NCBI RefSeq assembly: GCF_900115105.1
Contig: NZ_FOYP01000001.1
Coordinates: forward strand, 381,472-445,471
Reading direction: 5' to 3'
Source: Yoonia tamlensis
GTDB lineage: Bacteria; Pseudomonadota; Alphaproteobacteria; Rhodobacterales; Rhodobacteraceae
Length of the DNA: 64,000 nucleotides
This document shows positions 45,425-54,501 of the stretch, one piece after another (the stretch's first letter is position 1; every line of letters starts with the position of its first letter). The position numbers and the translations under genes are program-made. The notes under the pieces were generated by a model. It searched no databases. It had not been told where the DNA came from and saw only the letters and a list, made by a program, of their open reading frames with translations.

Positions 45425-47455
45425 TCAATTCGCAGCGAGCTGGCGCAAAAGCGGCGTGATCCGGCGCACCGTTGCACGGCGGTTGGCGGCCTCTGCGCTT
45501 TGGGTTTGCACCTTGAGAAATCCTTCGCCGTAGCCCTGCACAATCAGGTTTTCAGGTGGAATGTCGAAAGATTCTGTCAACGCAAGCGCGACCGATTCCG
45601 CCCGCCGATCTGAAAGGGTCAGGTTAAAGCTTTCGCTGCCTGTCGCATCGGTATGGCCTTCGATCAAAAAGACTTCGCGCGGGTTTTCAAACAACATTTC
45701 TTCGATCAGAATGCCAACCCGCACAAGGCTAAGCGCTTGTTCGGCTGATATCGCCGCGGACCCGCTTGCGAATGTCACGGTATCAAGGTCGATAGCCGGC
45801 ACAAGGCGGCGCACCTGTTCGATCTCGCGGATCTGGCGCAAGCTGAAACTGCGCCCTGCATCATATGCCAGCGTTTCGCGCAAGGCGGCACGAAGGGCGA
45901 TCAGATCACTGTCGGCTGCGGATAGGTTGCGCGTTGTCGGGCGCTGGTCCTCGAGCCGCTGCACATCGACGGCGGCAACCGGTTGGACATCGTCAAACAG
46001 TTCGATCTGGGTGCCGTCCGGATAGACAACAGCGCGCCGCAAAACGCGGCCACGCGTGTCGCGGATAGTGACAACTTGCGTTCCGTCAGCACGATCAAGC
46101 ACGGTGCGTGTGGACCCGTCCGAGAAAGTCTCGGTGCGGACCGACGCGCCGGTCTGACGCAAAATTGCATCATCATCCTTGTAAATCGTCAGCCCGCGCG
46201 TGCCTTCTACAACCACGCGGTCGCCGGTGTTTTCGACCACGCGATCGCCATTGCGCAACACAGACCCGACAACAACCGCGCCCAGACCAACAAGAAGCGC
46301 CTTCTCGATGTTGCTTAGCCCTTGGGAATTATTGCGCGTTGTAGCTTCGGTCGGCGCGGCAGAGATTGGCGTTTCGAAATCCTCTTCGCTGGTCCGCACC
46401 GTGTCTGCATCAAGCGTTTCTTCGACAATTTCTGCGGCATCTGCGCCGGTATCTGCAGCCGCTGCTGCAGGCGCATCCGTGTCATCGCCGATGGTCGGAT
46501 CGACAAGTTCCGCATCCGGTTGCGCCTCGGTAGCAGCGGCTTCTTCAACGGTTTGCGCTTCGGCAGCTGCGGCTTCTTCAGCCGCGCGTGCTTCTGCCTC
46601 TGCGGCTGCGGCTTCTTCAGCTGCACGCGCTTCTGCCTCTGCGGCTGCGGCTTCCTCTGCTGCACGCGCTTCTGCCTCTGCGGCGGCGGCTTCCTCTGCT
46701 GCGCGTGCTTCTGCTTCAGCGGCTGCAGCTTCCTCAGCGGCGCGTGCTTCTGCCTCAGCGGCTGCGGCTTCTTCAGCCGCGCGTGCTTCTGCCTCTGCGG
46801 CTGCGGCTTCTTCAGCTGCACGCGCTTCTGCCTCTGCGGCAGCGGCTTCCTCTGCTGCGCGTGCTTCTGCCTCGGCGGCTGCGGCTTCATCAGCTGCACG
46901 CGCTTCTGCCTCGGCAGCTGCGGCTTCTTCAGCTGCGCGTGCTTCTGCCTCGGCGGCGGCGGCTTCTTCAGCGGCGCGTGCCTCTGCCTCTGCGGCAGCG
47001 GCTTCCTCAGCTGCGCGTGCTTCTGCCTCGGCGGCTGCGGCTTCATCAGCTGCACGCGCTTCTGCCTCGGCGGCTGCAGCTTCCTCAGCTGCGCGTGCCT
47101 CTGCCTCGGCAGCGGTGGCTTCCTCTGCCGCGCGGGCTTCTGCCTCTGCGGCTGCGGCTTCCTCTGCTGCGCGTGCTTCTGCCTCGGCGGCGGCTTCTTC
47201 AGCTGCGCGTGCTTCTGCTTCAGCGGCGGCTTCCTCTGCTGCAAGCGCCTGCGCTGCGAGTGCCGCAAACTCGGCGAGTTCAGCGGGCGTATAGCCTTCG
47301 GGCCGTTCACCTTCGGGGCAGGGTGGCAGGCTTTGGTCAAGGCATCTTAAATCTGCATCTTGCGCCCAGGCGGCAGAAATAAGGGACGGGTGGGGCATGA
47401 TCAGCGACAGGCTGGCGACAAGTGCGGTTGACGCTTTGAGCGGAGCAAGAGGCAT
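45425..47455 (-). CDS. OmpA-family protein with a long Ala/Glu repeat
   Basis: 676 residues. A signal peptide is followed by about 45 residues, then about 17 copies of a 13-residue Ala/Glu/Arg unit (EARAAEEAAAA type) over roughly residues 73-308, then a spacer with a TM-like segment (KALLVGLGAVVVGSVL) and, in the last 120 residues, an OmpA C-terminal domain (VFLIEGHTDATGSESFNLTL, then QGYGEGF) that binds peptidoglycan. The repeat should form one long helical or coiled-coil rod in the periplasm. Start at 47455 after AAGGAAAA. Confidence 0.88.
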   Translation of the reverse strand: MPLAPLKASTALVASLSLIMPHPSLISAAWAQDADLRCLDQSLPPCPEGERPEGYTPAELAEFAALAAQALAAEEAAAEAEARAAEEAAAEAEARAAEEAAAAEAEARAAEEATAAEAEARAAEEAAAAEAEARAADEAAAAEAEARAAEEAAAAEAEARAAEEAAAAEAEARAAEEAAAAEAEARAADEAAAAEAEARAAEEAAAAEAEARAAEEAAAAEAEARAAEEAAAAEAEARAAEEAAAAEAEARAAEEAAAAEAEARAAEEAAAAEAEARAAEEAAAAEAEARAAEEAAAAEAQTVEEAAATEAQPDAELVDPTIGDDTDAPAAAAADTGADAAEIVEETLDADTVRTSEEDFETPISAAPTEATTRNNSQGLSNIEKALLVGLGAVVVGSVLRNGDRVVENTGDRVVVEGTRGLTIYKDDDAILRQTGASVRTETFSDGSTRTVLDRADGTQVVTIRDTRGRVLRRAVVYPDGTQIELFDDVQPVAAVDVQRLEDQRPTTRNLSAADSDLIALRAALRETLAYDAGRSFSLRQIREIEQVRRLVPAIDLDTVTFASGSAAISAEQALSLVRVGILIEEMLFENPREVFLIEGHTDATGSESFNLTLSDRRAESVALALTESFDIPPENLIVQGYGEGFLKVQTQSAEAANRRATVRRITPLLRQLAAN
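46531..47239 (-). repeat. 39-bp coding repeat of the OmpA-like gene
   Basis: About 17 imperfect 39-base units encoding Ala/Glu/Arg 13-residue blocks, with small changes (one Asp variant appears twice). High identity between units suggests recent expansion by unequal crossing-over. Confidence 0.88.
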
Positions 47456-47660
47456 GGGTTTTCCTTTTTCGGGCAAACGGAAGGGTCGGTTTTCAACTTT
47501 GGGTCATGCAACCAACCACGCGGCAGGGTGGCTGCAATAATTGGTCACTTAACGCGCCATTTACACGTGCCTGACTAACGCAAAGCAGCGCGCTATCCTA
47601 TATCAACGCTTGGTGACGCAGTTTTCGCGGGGTGCCGCCGCTGGGCAGCACGGGCGTTTT

Positions 47661-48086
47661 TCAATGGAAACGCTGGCAATCCTCGTCAAGAAGATAGATG
47701 CGACCCAGCAGGTTGCCGTCAGTATCTACAAAACTGTTCCGCAAGGTGACGCCAGTGCCGAACATGCTGCGCGCTTCAAGGCAAAGCGTTTCAGAGCGAC
47801 CTTCGATAAAGGCATTCAAATTATCGGTATCAGGCGTGTTCGCAACATAGGCATATTGCATGATCCGCATGCGCGCCTGAAAGTTGATGTCGATCAATGT
47901 GATCGCGGATGTCAGCTGCGCAGGCAGTTCTGCGCGCTTGGCGGTTAGCGTGTCGGTAATGGATTGATCCGTGCGGGTCACCGCGACTGCGTCACTTTGT
48001 ACAGCGGGTTCGGGCGCCGGAGCCGCAAACATGAAATACCCGACAACAGCCACCACGACGGCACCAAGGCCAATGAAATACTTCAA
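47661..48086 (-). CDS. Hypothetical membrane-anchored protein
   Basis: 141 residues if the TTG at 48086 is used (LKYFIGLGAVVVAVVGYFMF), 152 if an upstream TTG is used; no ATG is available near. One N-terminal hydrophobic helix anchors a periplasmic domain with Cys at SETLCLEARSM and DEDCQRF. No family recognised. It lies between the OmpA gene and the hydrolase-like gene, all on the minus strand. Confidence 0.6.
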   Translation of the reverse strand: MKYFIGLGAVVVAVVGYFMFAAPAPEPAVQSDAVAVTRTDQSITDTLTAKRAELPAQLTSAITLIDINFQARMRIMQYAYVANTPDTDNLNAFIEGRSETLCLEARSMFGTGVTLRNSFVDTDGNLLGRIYLLDEDCQRFH

Positions 48087-48258
48087 GACGCACCACTTTG
48101 ATGAATTGAATTTACGCAACTGTGATCGGTTTCATGCCAAGGGGCAAGTGGCCAATTGCACGGCCCCCAATAATCCGGTGCGCAGTGATGACCAGACAAA
48201 ACGGCCGGTTTATGCCGCTTTGTGGTTGCTCATTGCGGCTGGCGGGCACGCCGATAAA

Positions 48259-49125
48259 TCAATTGCTGTTATGCGCCAATGCAGCACCCAACACGGGCAT
48301 CAAGATGTCGTCACTTTTCCAAGAAATATTTGTGGCACGTAGCACCCTTATGCGTCTTAACCGGCCCGCGACCGTGACAGAGGGCCTGAACGACCGGTAC
48401 GGGGCAAGCGAGCGGAGCCCTTGAAACATCAGAATTTCGGTACGCACCTTTGACAGCAGCGCTTCAAGATCGAACGCCACATCAGGATTCTGGCGCATCG
48501 CCGAAAAAACCTTTGGATCTGCAGAAAGCCCAAATTTCCCGTTGAAATCGCGCGCGCGCTCGCCCGCCAATGCCATGAAATCGCGCCGCCCGGTTAATCC
48601 ACGGGGTACAATTTCCTCGACGCTTTTCCAGAATGTCGTTTCGTCTTCGGCACGCAGGACGATGATCTGTTCCCATAGCGCTGCGGTCTGATCCGCCGTG
48701 ATTGACCATTTTTGCGGCAGGTCCAGTAACAGCAGTTTCGAAAATCTGAGCCTTGCGACAGTTTCAAGCAGCAGCGCGATCATTGCGCCCCATCCTTGAC
48801 CAAGAATACTTGCGTCAGGCAGCCAATGTGCCCGCATCGCGCTCAAAAGCACTTCGACATAAGCCTTGCCGGTATACTGGTCCTGCTCGAGCCATGCGCT
48901 CTTGCCGCGGCCCGGCAAGTCGACAGCGACAACGCGATAACCCAGCGCGGCAAGCCGCGGGGCCAGAGGCGCAAAATCGTCGCTGCGTCCGACAAGGTCA
49001 TGGATCAGGAATATGACCTTCTTTGGCTCTTTTGGTTCCCAGATATCGACATGCACATAACTGAAAGTGCCGTCAATTTCGACCATGATGGGTTCGGCAA
49101 AGTGGTCGATATCACTGTCGGGCAT
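48259..49125 (-). CDS. Alpha/beta-hydrolase fold protein lacking the nucleophile Ser
   Basis: 288 residues with a clear alpha/beta-hydrolase N-half (VIFLIHDLVGRSDDFAPLAP, YRVVAVDLPGRGKSAW). At the nucleophile elbow the motif reads ILGQGWGAM, so Gly stands where GxSxG needs Ser, and no clear catalytic His is seen at the C-terminus. It is probably not a hydrolase in the usual sense. It overlaps the glycosyltransferase gene by 14 bases and so is coupled to it. Confidence 0.78.
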   Translation of the reverse strand: MPDSDIDHFAEPIMVEIDGTFSYVHVDIWEPKEPKKVIFLIHDLVGRSDDFAPLAPRLAALGYRVVAVDLPGRGKSAWLEQDQYTGKAYVEVLLSAMRAHWLPDASILGQGWGAMIALLLETVARLRFSKLLLLDLPQKWSITADQTAALWEQIIVLRAEDETTFWKSVEEIVPRGLTGRRDFMALAGERARDFNGKFGLSADPKVFSAMRQNPDVAFDLEALLSKVRTEILMFQGLRSLAPYRSFRPSVTVAGRLRRIRVLRATNISWKSDDILMPVLGAALAHNSN

Positions 49126-50284
49126 CTACTAAATCTTCTAGCCGTTGCTCAATTAACGCAAGCCGCGCATCGGGGGCATGTTTCTGCCATTGCATTTCTG
49201 CTGCCAGACTGCGTTCGTGCCAAAATTCAGGGTCCTCCCAAAGCTTTGATATCGCTGTGACCCAAGGAATGGCAACCGATGGCGGCGGGATCAGCTGATG
49301 CTTTTCGCGCAGCGGGTCGGGAATATCAAAACGCATGGCGCCATCACCCAGATGTTCCGGTAGCCCACCGTGGTTCGCGCTCAATACCGGTATGCCCAAT
49401 GACAATGCCTCGATGGCTGTCCGGCCACCGCTTTCATGCCAGAACGATGGCATCAACAGCACATGCGTGCGTGAAAAAACATCATTCATCGAAGGCTGTA
49501 AGCCGATCCGGCGGATGTTGCGCATTTCGGAAAACGGGATCCCGCTTACGGTTTCGATCTTGCCCAGATTTGATCTGCTTTCGACGACCAGAAAGCGCAG
49601 CGAAGGCTTTAGCTCACGCAGCATTTCCGCAATGCGGTAAAATAGCGTGACGCCTTTTGCGTAAGAAGGGTTAATGAAAGTGACATGCCGCGCCGCGCCG
49701 GCCGGACGGGTTGCATCCGGTTTCATCACAAACTTTCCGATCACGGTTGTCGCAAGCGCAAGCCGGTCCAGATAAAGGTCGTGGGTTGCGGTTGAATCCG
49801 TAAACACAAGGTCAACGTCTTGAAAAACATCAATGTTTTTATATCCCGGATGCGCAAGATAAAAGGCGGAAATGATGCCCGAATCTTTTGCCAGTTTACG
49901 GGCGCTGCATTCGAAATCAGTGCCGCCATAGGTCAAAATGGCGTCGGGTTGGAAATCCTTGACGACTTGGCGGAAATGGCCGGACACCTCGCGCACGGCA
50001 TCCTGGCCCATTGCTGAAATCTTATGGGCGCCGACTGCATGCGCGACATGCCTGACCGGACCGTCGTTAAACACCCACAATCCGTCAGCGCTTTCCTTCT
50101 TGAACCCGCTCCAGCGTAGCATTTCATCGGCTGTCGGTTTCTGCCCGTTGTCAAATCCCGCGCCCGAATACGCCATGACCTCGTGGCCTCTTTCAGCAAG
50201 AAGCCGCAGGATCGTCCGGACAGAAATCGCTGCGCCGCTTGCCGGATCAATGAGACATGACAAAGACGTAAAAAGGATGCGCAT
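49112..50284 (-). CDS. Glycosyltransferase (GT-B, group 1 / GT4 like)
   Basis: 390 residues. N-terminal MRILFTSLSCLIDPASGAAI and ILRLLAERGHEVMAYS give the acceptor domain; the C-terminal donor domain has the E-x7-E element in FWHESGGRTAIEALSLGIPVLS and NHGGLPEHLGDG. Transfers a sugar from a nucleotide-sugar. Acceptor unknown; next to a P450 and a sulfotransferase it might decorate a small molecule or cell-surface glycan. Confidence 0.82.
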   Translation of the reverse strand: MRILFTSLSCLIDPASGAAISVRTILRLLAERGHEVMAYSGAGFDNGQKPTADEMLRWSGFKKESADGLWVFNDGPVRHVAHAVGAHKISAMGQDAVREVSGHFRQVVKDFQPDAILTYGGTDFECSARKLAKDSGIISAFYLAHPGYKNIDVFQDVDLVFTDSTATHDLYLDRLALATTVIGKFVMKPDATRPAGAARHVTFINPSYAKGVTLFYRIAEMLRELKPSLRFLVVESRSNLGKIETVSGIPFSEMRNIRRIGLQPSMNDVFSRTHVLLMPSFWHESGGRTAIEALSLGIPVLSANHGGLPEHLGDGAMRFDIPDPLREKHQLIPPPSVAIPWVTAISKLWEDPEFWHERSLAAEMQWQKHAPDARLALIEQRLEDLVDARQ

Positions 50285-50303
50285 AGGGGTCTCCTGCCTT
50301 GGT

Positions 50304-51605
50304 TCAAGAAAGCGGTTTTAGGATCAGTTGGGTTCCGTTTTCTTGACGCATGCTCGCGTCCCAGCGCAATCCGACGTGTTTTGATACCGGCGTATGGATG
50401 GAAACAGCGTCGAGAATAAGCGCAAGTGCCGCGAGTGCTTCGAGATTTGCAAAACGCGCGCCGGGGCAGATGCGTTTGCCATCGCCAAAAGGAATAAAAT
50501 TGGACATGTGTTCCTTGCGCAAGGACCCGTTGTGGTGCCGGCTTATTTGAACCTGCATCGGATTATCAAAGACCTTCGGGTCCTGTTGGACGCCAATCAC
50601 AGAAACAAGTATTCTTGCACCTTCCTTGATGTCCAAATCACCAATTTGGTCATCGCTTCGCGCAATGCGGCTTACAAAGGGGATGGGTGGGAAAATGCGC
50701 AATGCCTCGAGAAAGAAGGCATTCAAATCATGCATTTGCATCAGATCATCGGCCCCAAGCGGCGCCTGCGCCGTGCGGCTGCGTACCGATTGGCGCAAAC
50801 GTGCCTGAAGCGCCTGATCCTGCCCGAGCAGAAACATTGCCCAAGTGACCGCGCTGGCCGTCGTATCAAATCCGGCAAACAGCATGGTCGAGAGTTCACC
50901 AAACAGGTCGACCTTGTCAGGGCCTGCCGCAGCGAGCGTAGAAAAAAGGCTGTTCGGCCCGCCGGCTTTTTTGGTGTCCAGCATTTCGTTGAAACGGTTC
51001 TGCAGACGGAGCTTGGCATCTTCCGCATCGATTTGAAGCATCGCATGGTCGACGCCGCCGCCATTTGGCCGCGGGAAATTTTCCCATGAAGCAAGCCTTA
51101 GAATAAGGCGAATGTCGTCGATTGTCTGGTTGCCCCAGTCTTCGATCTGAAAACCCAGCACGACTTTGCATAGGGTTGCAGCGGCGGCAAAATCTATTGC
51201 TGTATCAACAGGTTGCGCTGTCCCGTCCGACACGGAAACCAGATTTTCAAGCGCGGCTCGAAAGAAGATCTGCGTATATTGCACAATGTCGTCTGGTTCG
51301 ACACCGGTAATGTGCGGCTGCGAAAAATCGCGCAATGTGCGCCAGCCTTCGCCGTCTGTCGTAAGCCGGCTATCGCCAAAAAGGCGCTTATAGCTGCCAT
51401 AGTATTTTTGGTAACGACCCTGCGCATTGCGCAAGATTTCGCGCGCAGTGTTTCCGTCCTGAACAAGCGTGAACGGCGCGCCGCCCAGTTCAAGGATGAT
51501 ATTCTGGCCTGGTCGATGTCTTGCCAATTCATAAAGAACGCTACACGGGCTCTGCAACCATGCGCTTGCTAAGGGTGTGCCAGAAGTAATTATACGTTCA
51601 GTCAA
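50304..51605 (-). CDS. Cytochrome P450
   Basis: 433 residues. I-helix AGFDTTASAVTWAMF, K-helix ALRIFPPIPFVSRIAR with ExxR (EALR), and the haem-binding loop FIPFGDGKRICPGARFANLE with the axial Cys. A soluble bacterial P450 of CYP4/CYP102-like look. The start is TTG behind AGGCCACC; no ATG is near. Substrate unknown. It is next to the glycosyltransferase gene by 19 bases, likely one transcript. No ferredoxin or reductase partner is close. Confidence 0.9.
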   Translation of the reverse strand: MTERIITSGTPLASAWLQSPCSVLYELARHRPGQNIILELGGAPFTLVQDGNTAREILRNAQGRYQKYYGSYKRLFGDSRLTTDGEGWRTLRDFSQPHITGVEPDDIVQYTQIFFRAALENLVSVSDGTAQPVDTAIDFAAAATLCKVVLGFQIEDWGNQTIDDIRLILRLASWENFPRPNGGGVDHAMLQIDAEDAKLRLQNRFNEMLDTKKAGGPNSLFSTLAAAGPDKVDLFGELSTMLFAGFDTTASAVTWAMFLLGQDQALQARLRQSVRSRTAQAPLGADDLMQMHDLNAFFLEALRIFPPIPFVSRIARSDDQIGDLDIKEGARILVSVIGVQQDPKVFDNPMQVQISRHHNGSLRKEHMSNFIPFGDGKRICPGARFANLEALAALALILDAVSIHTPVSKHVGLRWDASMRQENGTQLILKPLS

Positions 51606-51626
51606 GTCGGTGGCCTGTCAAAAAAT

Positions 51627-51646
51627 GCGCCCCAAAATTGGGGCGC
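51627..51646 (-). terminator. Intrinsic terminator of the outer-membrane protein gene
   Basis: GCGCCCCAA-AA-TTGGGGCGC gives a 9-bp stem; on the minus strand ATTTTTTGAC follows, a good T-run. It lies 37 bases after the outer-membrane protein gene and 22 bases before the P450 start. Confidence 0.88.
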
Positions 51647-51682
51647 AATTGCAGAGCGTTCAAACTCTTGAATGGGTACCCA

Positions 51683-52618
51683 TCAAAACTGTGTCGTGAA
51701 ACCGACAAAGACACCGTGAACAAGTCGGGGGCCTGAACCGTCGAAACTGGCGTCTTCATCCGATACAGAATCGATATTCCAGAACTGCTGCAATTGATAT
51801 CCAGCAGAGATTGTCGCGTTGTCCGACAAATAGTAGTCCACGCCGACTTGCGCATCCAGACTTGTCACATTTTTGCGCTCTGAATAGCTGCTGCTATAGC
51901 TGGAGCTGGAGCCACCCGAAGAGTAACTGGAGGTAAATGTTTCTGTGCGCGTACCGAACAGATATGCTGCGCCCACTTCGCCGGAAAAGCCGAATTGGGA
52001 ACCCGGGGCAGGTTGCGTCGAAAATCCGACACCCACCCGCGGCCCAACGCCAAGAAACACGGATTCAAATTCGAAACTTGCTGATCCGCTACCGCTGCTG
52101 CCGACCTTGTCGAATTCTTCGGAAAGCGTAGACTTGCTAGCGAGCGCACGGGCACCATAGAACCAGCGCAAGTCAGCCATGCCAGTCGGAACCGTTGTGC
52201 CCATTTCGAAATCAAGCGCAGCAAATGACAGGCCTTCACCGCCCGCAAATGTCAAAGTGCCAGACCCTGAGGAGCCAGAGCCGGAGAACGAGCTTGAAAA
52301 ACTAAAGCCGTCACCATCGGATACCCCGAACGACAATCCGAACGCCATGTCTTTGTTGGGTGAGGTCTGACGCGAAAGCGCCACTGAGCCCATATATGCG
52401 GGTATTCCTTCTTCGGCACCGATTTTGTCGAACGGGCCGCTTGACCCGCTGCTGGCTTCAAACTTGTCATTCCAGACGCCATCGGAAACGCCGACGCCGC
52501 CCTGTACATTCAATTTATATCCTGAAAGCATCGATTGTGTTTCAGCGGAAGCTTGCTGCGCTCCTGCTACGACAACCGCCACCGATGAGACCGAGCCCAT
52601 CAACTTACCCAAACGCAT
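51683..52618 (-). CDS. Predicted outer-membrane beta-barrel protein
   Basis: 311 residues with a signal peptide (SVSSVAVVVAGAQQASA/E) and alternating amphipathic strands (FGLSFGVSDGD, FYGARALAS, GVGPRVGVGFST, GYQLQQFW) ending in Phe (GFTTQF), as in proteins inserted by BamA. Ser/Gly-rich loops (SSYSSGGSSSSYSSSYS) stand out. Similar in pattern to Lpg1974/MOMP-like porins; function unknown. Own terminator. Confidence 0.78.
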   Translation of the reverse strand: MRLGKLMGSVSSVAVVVAGAQQASAETQSMLSGYKLNVQGGVGVSDGVWNDKFEASSGSSGPFDKIGAEEGIPAYMGSVALSRQTSPNKDMAFGLSFGVSDGDGFSFSSSFSGSGSSGSGTLTFAGGEGLSFAALDFEMGTTVPTGMADLRWFYGARALASKSTLSEEFDKVGSSGSGSASFEFESVFLGVGPRVGVGFSTQPAPGSQFGFSGEVGAAYLFGTRTETFTSSYSSGGSSSSYSSSYSERKNVTSLDAQVGVDYYLSDNATISAGYQLQQFWNIDSVSDEDASFDGSGPRLVHGVFVGFTTQF

Positions 52619-52706
52619 GGAAAATCCCCTAACTCATAATCTATTGCTAAGTAATTAACACTAAGTTTACCTAAGGGAAACACTTTTTTACAGGGCTTCT
52701 ATCTGG

Positions 52707-53540
52707 CTAGATTGAATCCAGGCTATAGCCACAGGCTTGCATCTGCGAACCGCAGGCATCGATGACACGCTCTTGCTGGGATTTTGACAGCTCTTTGTAA
52801 CCGTCACCTGTCCGGCCTGACCGAAAGAACGCTTTTGCGCTTGCCGGACGCTCGCGAAAACCGTGCTCTGCTTCGGCCGCCTTGAGGGCGCCAATGGATG
52901 TGGCCGCGATTGCAGCGTCAAATCGGTCACTGTCGATTTTTAGACGCCATGCGCCAAATAGCTGGCGAAATTGGCTTGCCGGATCAGTTACTAGATCTTC
53001 GTATCGCAATATGGTGCAGGGCAATTGCTTCTGTGCACGCCAAGTCGACACATTTTGTGACCAGGAACCCGAAATAAAATAGCTGCCGCCAGGGATGCGC
53101 GGCAGAATTCGGTCTTTGGTTGTCACCCAGTCAATCGCCTGATCGTATGATACATTCCGAAAGGCAGCATAGGAAACAACCACATCAAGGGGGTTGCGCA
53201 CAAGATAGACAGACGCGGCGCTATCACCAAGGCTGACTGTAGGTGTGCCATGGTGGGTGCCAAACAGATGGTGCGTTTTGACGAAAATATAGCTTTGTGC
53301 TGCCTGTGCAATTGCGCGATGCGCAAGTGGTCTTACCGATGCAAACGCTGCATCTGGCAATTTTCCGGCGCTTACGGGTAAGAACGGTTGATAGAAATTG
53401 CCGCTATTCTCGTTCGGGGCAAATGCTTGGGCCGTATCCGGCGTTAGCGCCCTGTTTGCGACGAAGTAATGCATCAGGAACATGCGCATCCATGTATTCC
53501 CCGACTTTGGATAGGATGCGATCCAAACTATTTTTCCCAA
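52707..53540 (-). CDS. Sulfotransferase
   Basis: 277 residues with the PAPS 5'-phosphosulfate loop (WIASYPKSGNTWMRMFL) at the N-terminus and the 3'-phosphate motif (YLVRNPLDVVVSYA), plus a C-terminal basic WKxxxT-like segment. It transfers sulfate from PAPS to an alcohol or amine. The start is TTG after GGGAGGATCTG, a strong site; no ATG precedes it. Follows the acyltransferase-like gene by 21 bases. Confidence 0.88.
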   Translation of the reverse strand: MGKIVWIASYPKSGNTWMRMFLMHYFVANRALTPDTAQAFAPNENSGNFYQPFLPVSAGKLPDAAFASVRPLAHRAIAQAAQSYIFVKTHHLFGTHHGTPTVSLGDSAASVYLVRNPLDVVVSYAAFRNVSYDQAIDWVTTKDRILPRIPGGSYFISGSWSQNVSTWRAQKQLPCTILRYEDLVTDPASQFRQLFGAWRLKIDSDRFDAAIAATSIGALKAAEAEHGFRERPASAKAFFRSGRTGDGYKELSKSQQERVIDACGSQMQACGYSLDSI

Positions 53541-53561
53541 CAGATCCTCCCGCCGTCGCTA

Positions 53562-54020
53562 TCAGTCACCCGCATTTATGTTCAGCACGTTGTTTTTGCG
53601 GCCTTGCTTGACGACACCATCATAGCCGCGTTTGAAAAACACGCGCTTTCCCTTGTTCAGTTCGCGCGCGCCGCGCATCAAGCGCGGTGTGGCTTTGGGG
53701 TCAGACACGGCAACAACGGTCAATGCGGCCGCGTCCGCCTCGGCCGCGGGCAGGGGCCGCAAGATCGCACGATTTTCCATCCACTCTTCGCCCGTGTTTT
53801 CGTTGGTGTGCAGCCAACCGGCATAGCCGACAATTTGGTTGTCGCAGATTGCGGCCAGATTATTGCCGTCTTTCAACTGCCTGCGAATGACGCCTGACAA
53901 GGTGCCAATCTCGAAGTTCGAGAACACATCCGACTCGGCCAGAAAATCGATAACCATGCCAAAGGCCTCATAAGAGGCGGCCAAACAAACGATCGTCGTT
54001 TCACTAACTTCTTGGTTCAT
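53562..54020 (-). CDS. Predicted acyltransferase-like protein (HlyC/GNAT-like)
   Basis: 152 residues. Central strands (NNLAAICDNQIVGYAGWLHT), a Glu/Trp rich loop (GEEWMENRAILRPL) and a C-terminal basic motif (ELNKGKRVFFKRGYDG) resemble N-acyltransferase folds, in particular toxin-activating lysine acyltransferases; I am not certain. First gene of the minus-strand set that continues with the sulfotransferase. Confidence 0.55.
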   Translation of the reverse strand: MNQEVSETTIVCLAASYEAFGMVIDFLAESDVFSNFEIGTLSGVIRRQLKDGNNLAAICDNQIVGYAGWLHTNENTGEEWMENRAILRPLPAAEADAAALTVVAVSDPKATPRLMRGARELNKGKRVFFKRGYDGVVKQGRKNNVLNINAGD

Positions 54021-54388
54021 TGTGTATTGCTATCCCGTCCCTGCGTGTTTCATTCGTTGATACCCAGCCTGCCCAAATTTCCCGGATCAAGCAATCCGTC
54101 GATTTGGCGCTTTAACGGCACAAGTTTCCGCAAAGGCGGATTTCGGGCCATGCGATCGGCCGGCGCCTCTATGCTTTCAGCATCATTTGGCCACAAAAGG
54201 TCTCGCGGTAACATGTTGTCGCAGGCATTGGGGATTGCGCAAGGCTACGGATCGGTCACGCGCCGACACACAGCGACGCGTGTATTTCAATCATCGTCGT
54301 TCAGCAGGACAAACATGCCGCGTCAAGGCGAAGTTAAGGTTGCGAGTTTGCACTTAATGCAACACAATCAACTGCATAAGGGTGTGGG

Positions 54389-54414
54389 TGGCGGAGACTA
54401 AGGGACTCTAAACC
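54389..54414. repeat. Imperfect copy of the tRNA-Ser 3' end (left attachment site)
   Basis: TGGCGGAGACTAAGGGACTC and the next six bases match 61223-61248 at 22 of 26 positions. The first ten bases, covering CCA, discriminator and acceptor end of the tRNA, are identical. It marks the chromosome/element junction away from the tRNA. Confidence 0.75.
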
Positions 54415-54468
54415 AAACGCATTCAATCTCCTTTTTCTATTGATTATCAAACCTTTCTGAGTATGAAA

Positions 54469-54490
54469 TTGGTCAGTAACGTTGGTCAGT
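54469..54490 (+). repeat. Left-end TTGGTCAGT repeats
   Basis: Two copies of TTGGTCAGT (54469-54477 and 54482-54490), 13 bases apart, just before the integrase gene. Three more copies stand at the other end of the element. They look like integrase arm-binding sites. Confidence 0.7.
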
Positions 54491-54501
54491 GAGGAAGAGG
54501 G

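Noticed and set aside
46200-47350. Long plus-strand frames rich in Ala, Cys and Gly
   Set aside because: Antisense shadow of the Ala/Glu repeat in the OmpA-like gene.
54012-54401. Plus-strand frame of 129 codons before the element
   Set aside because: Composition does not look coding, no ribosome-binding site, and it crosses the tRNA-end repeat.
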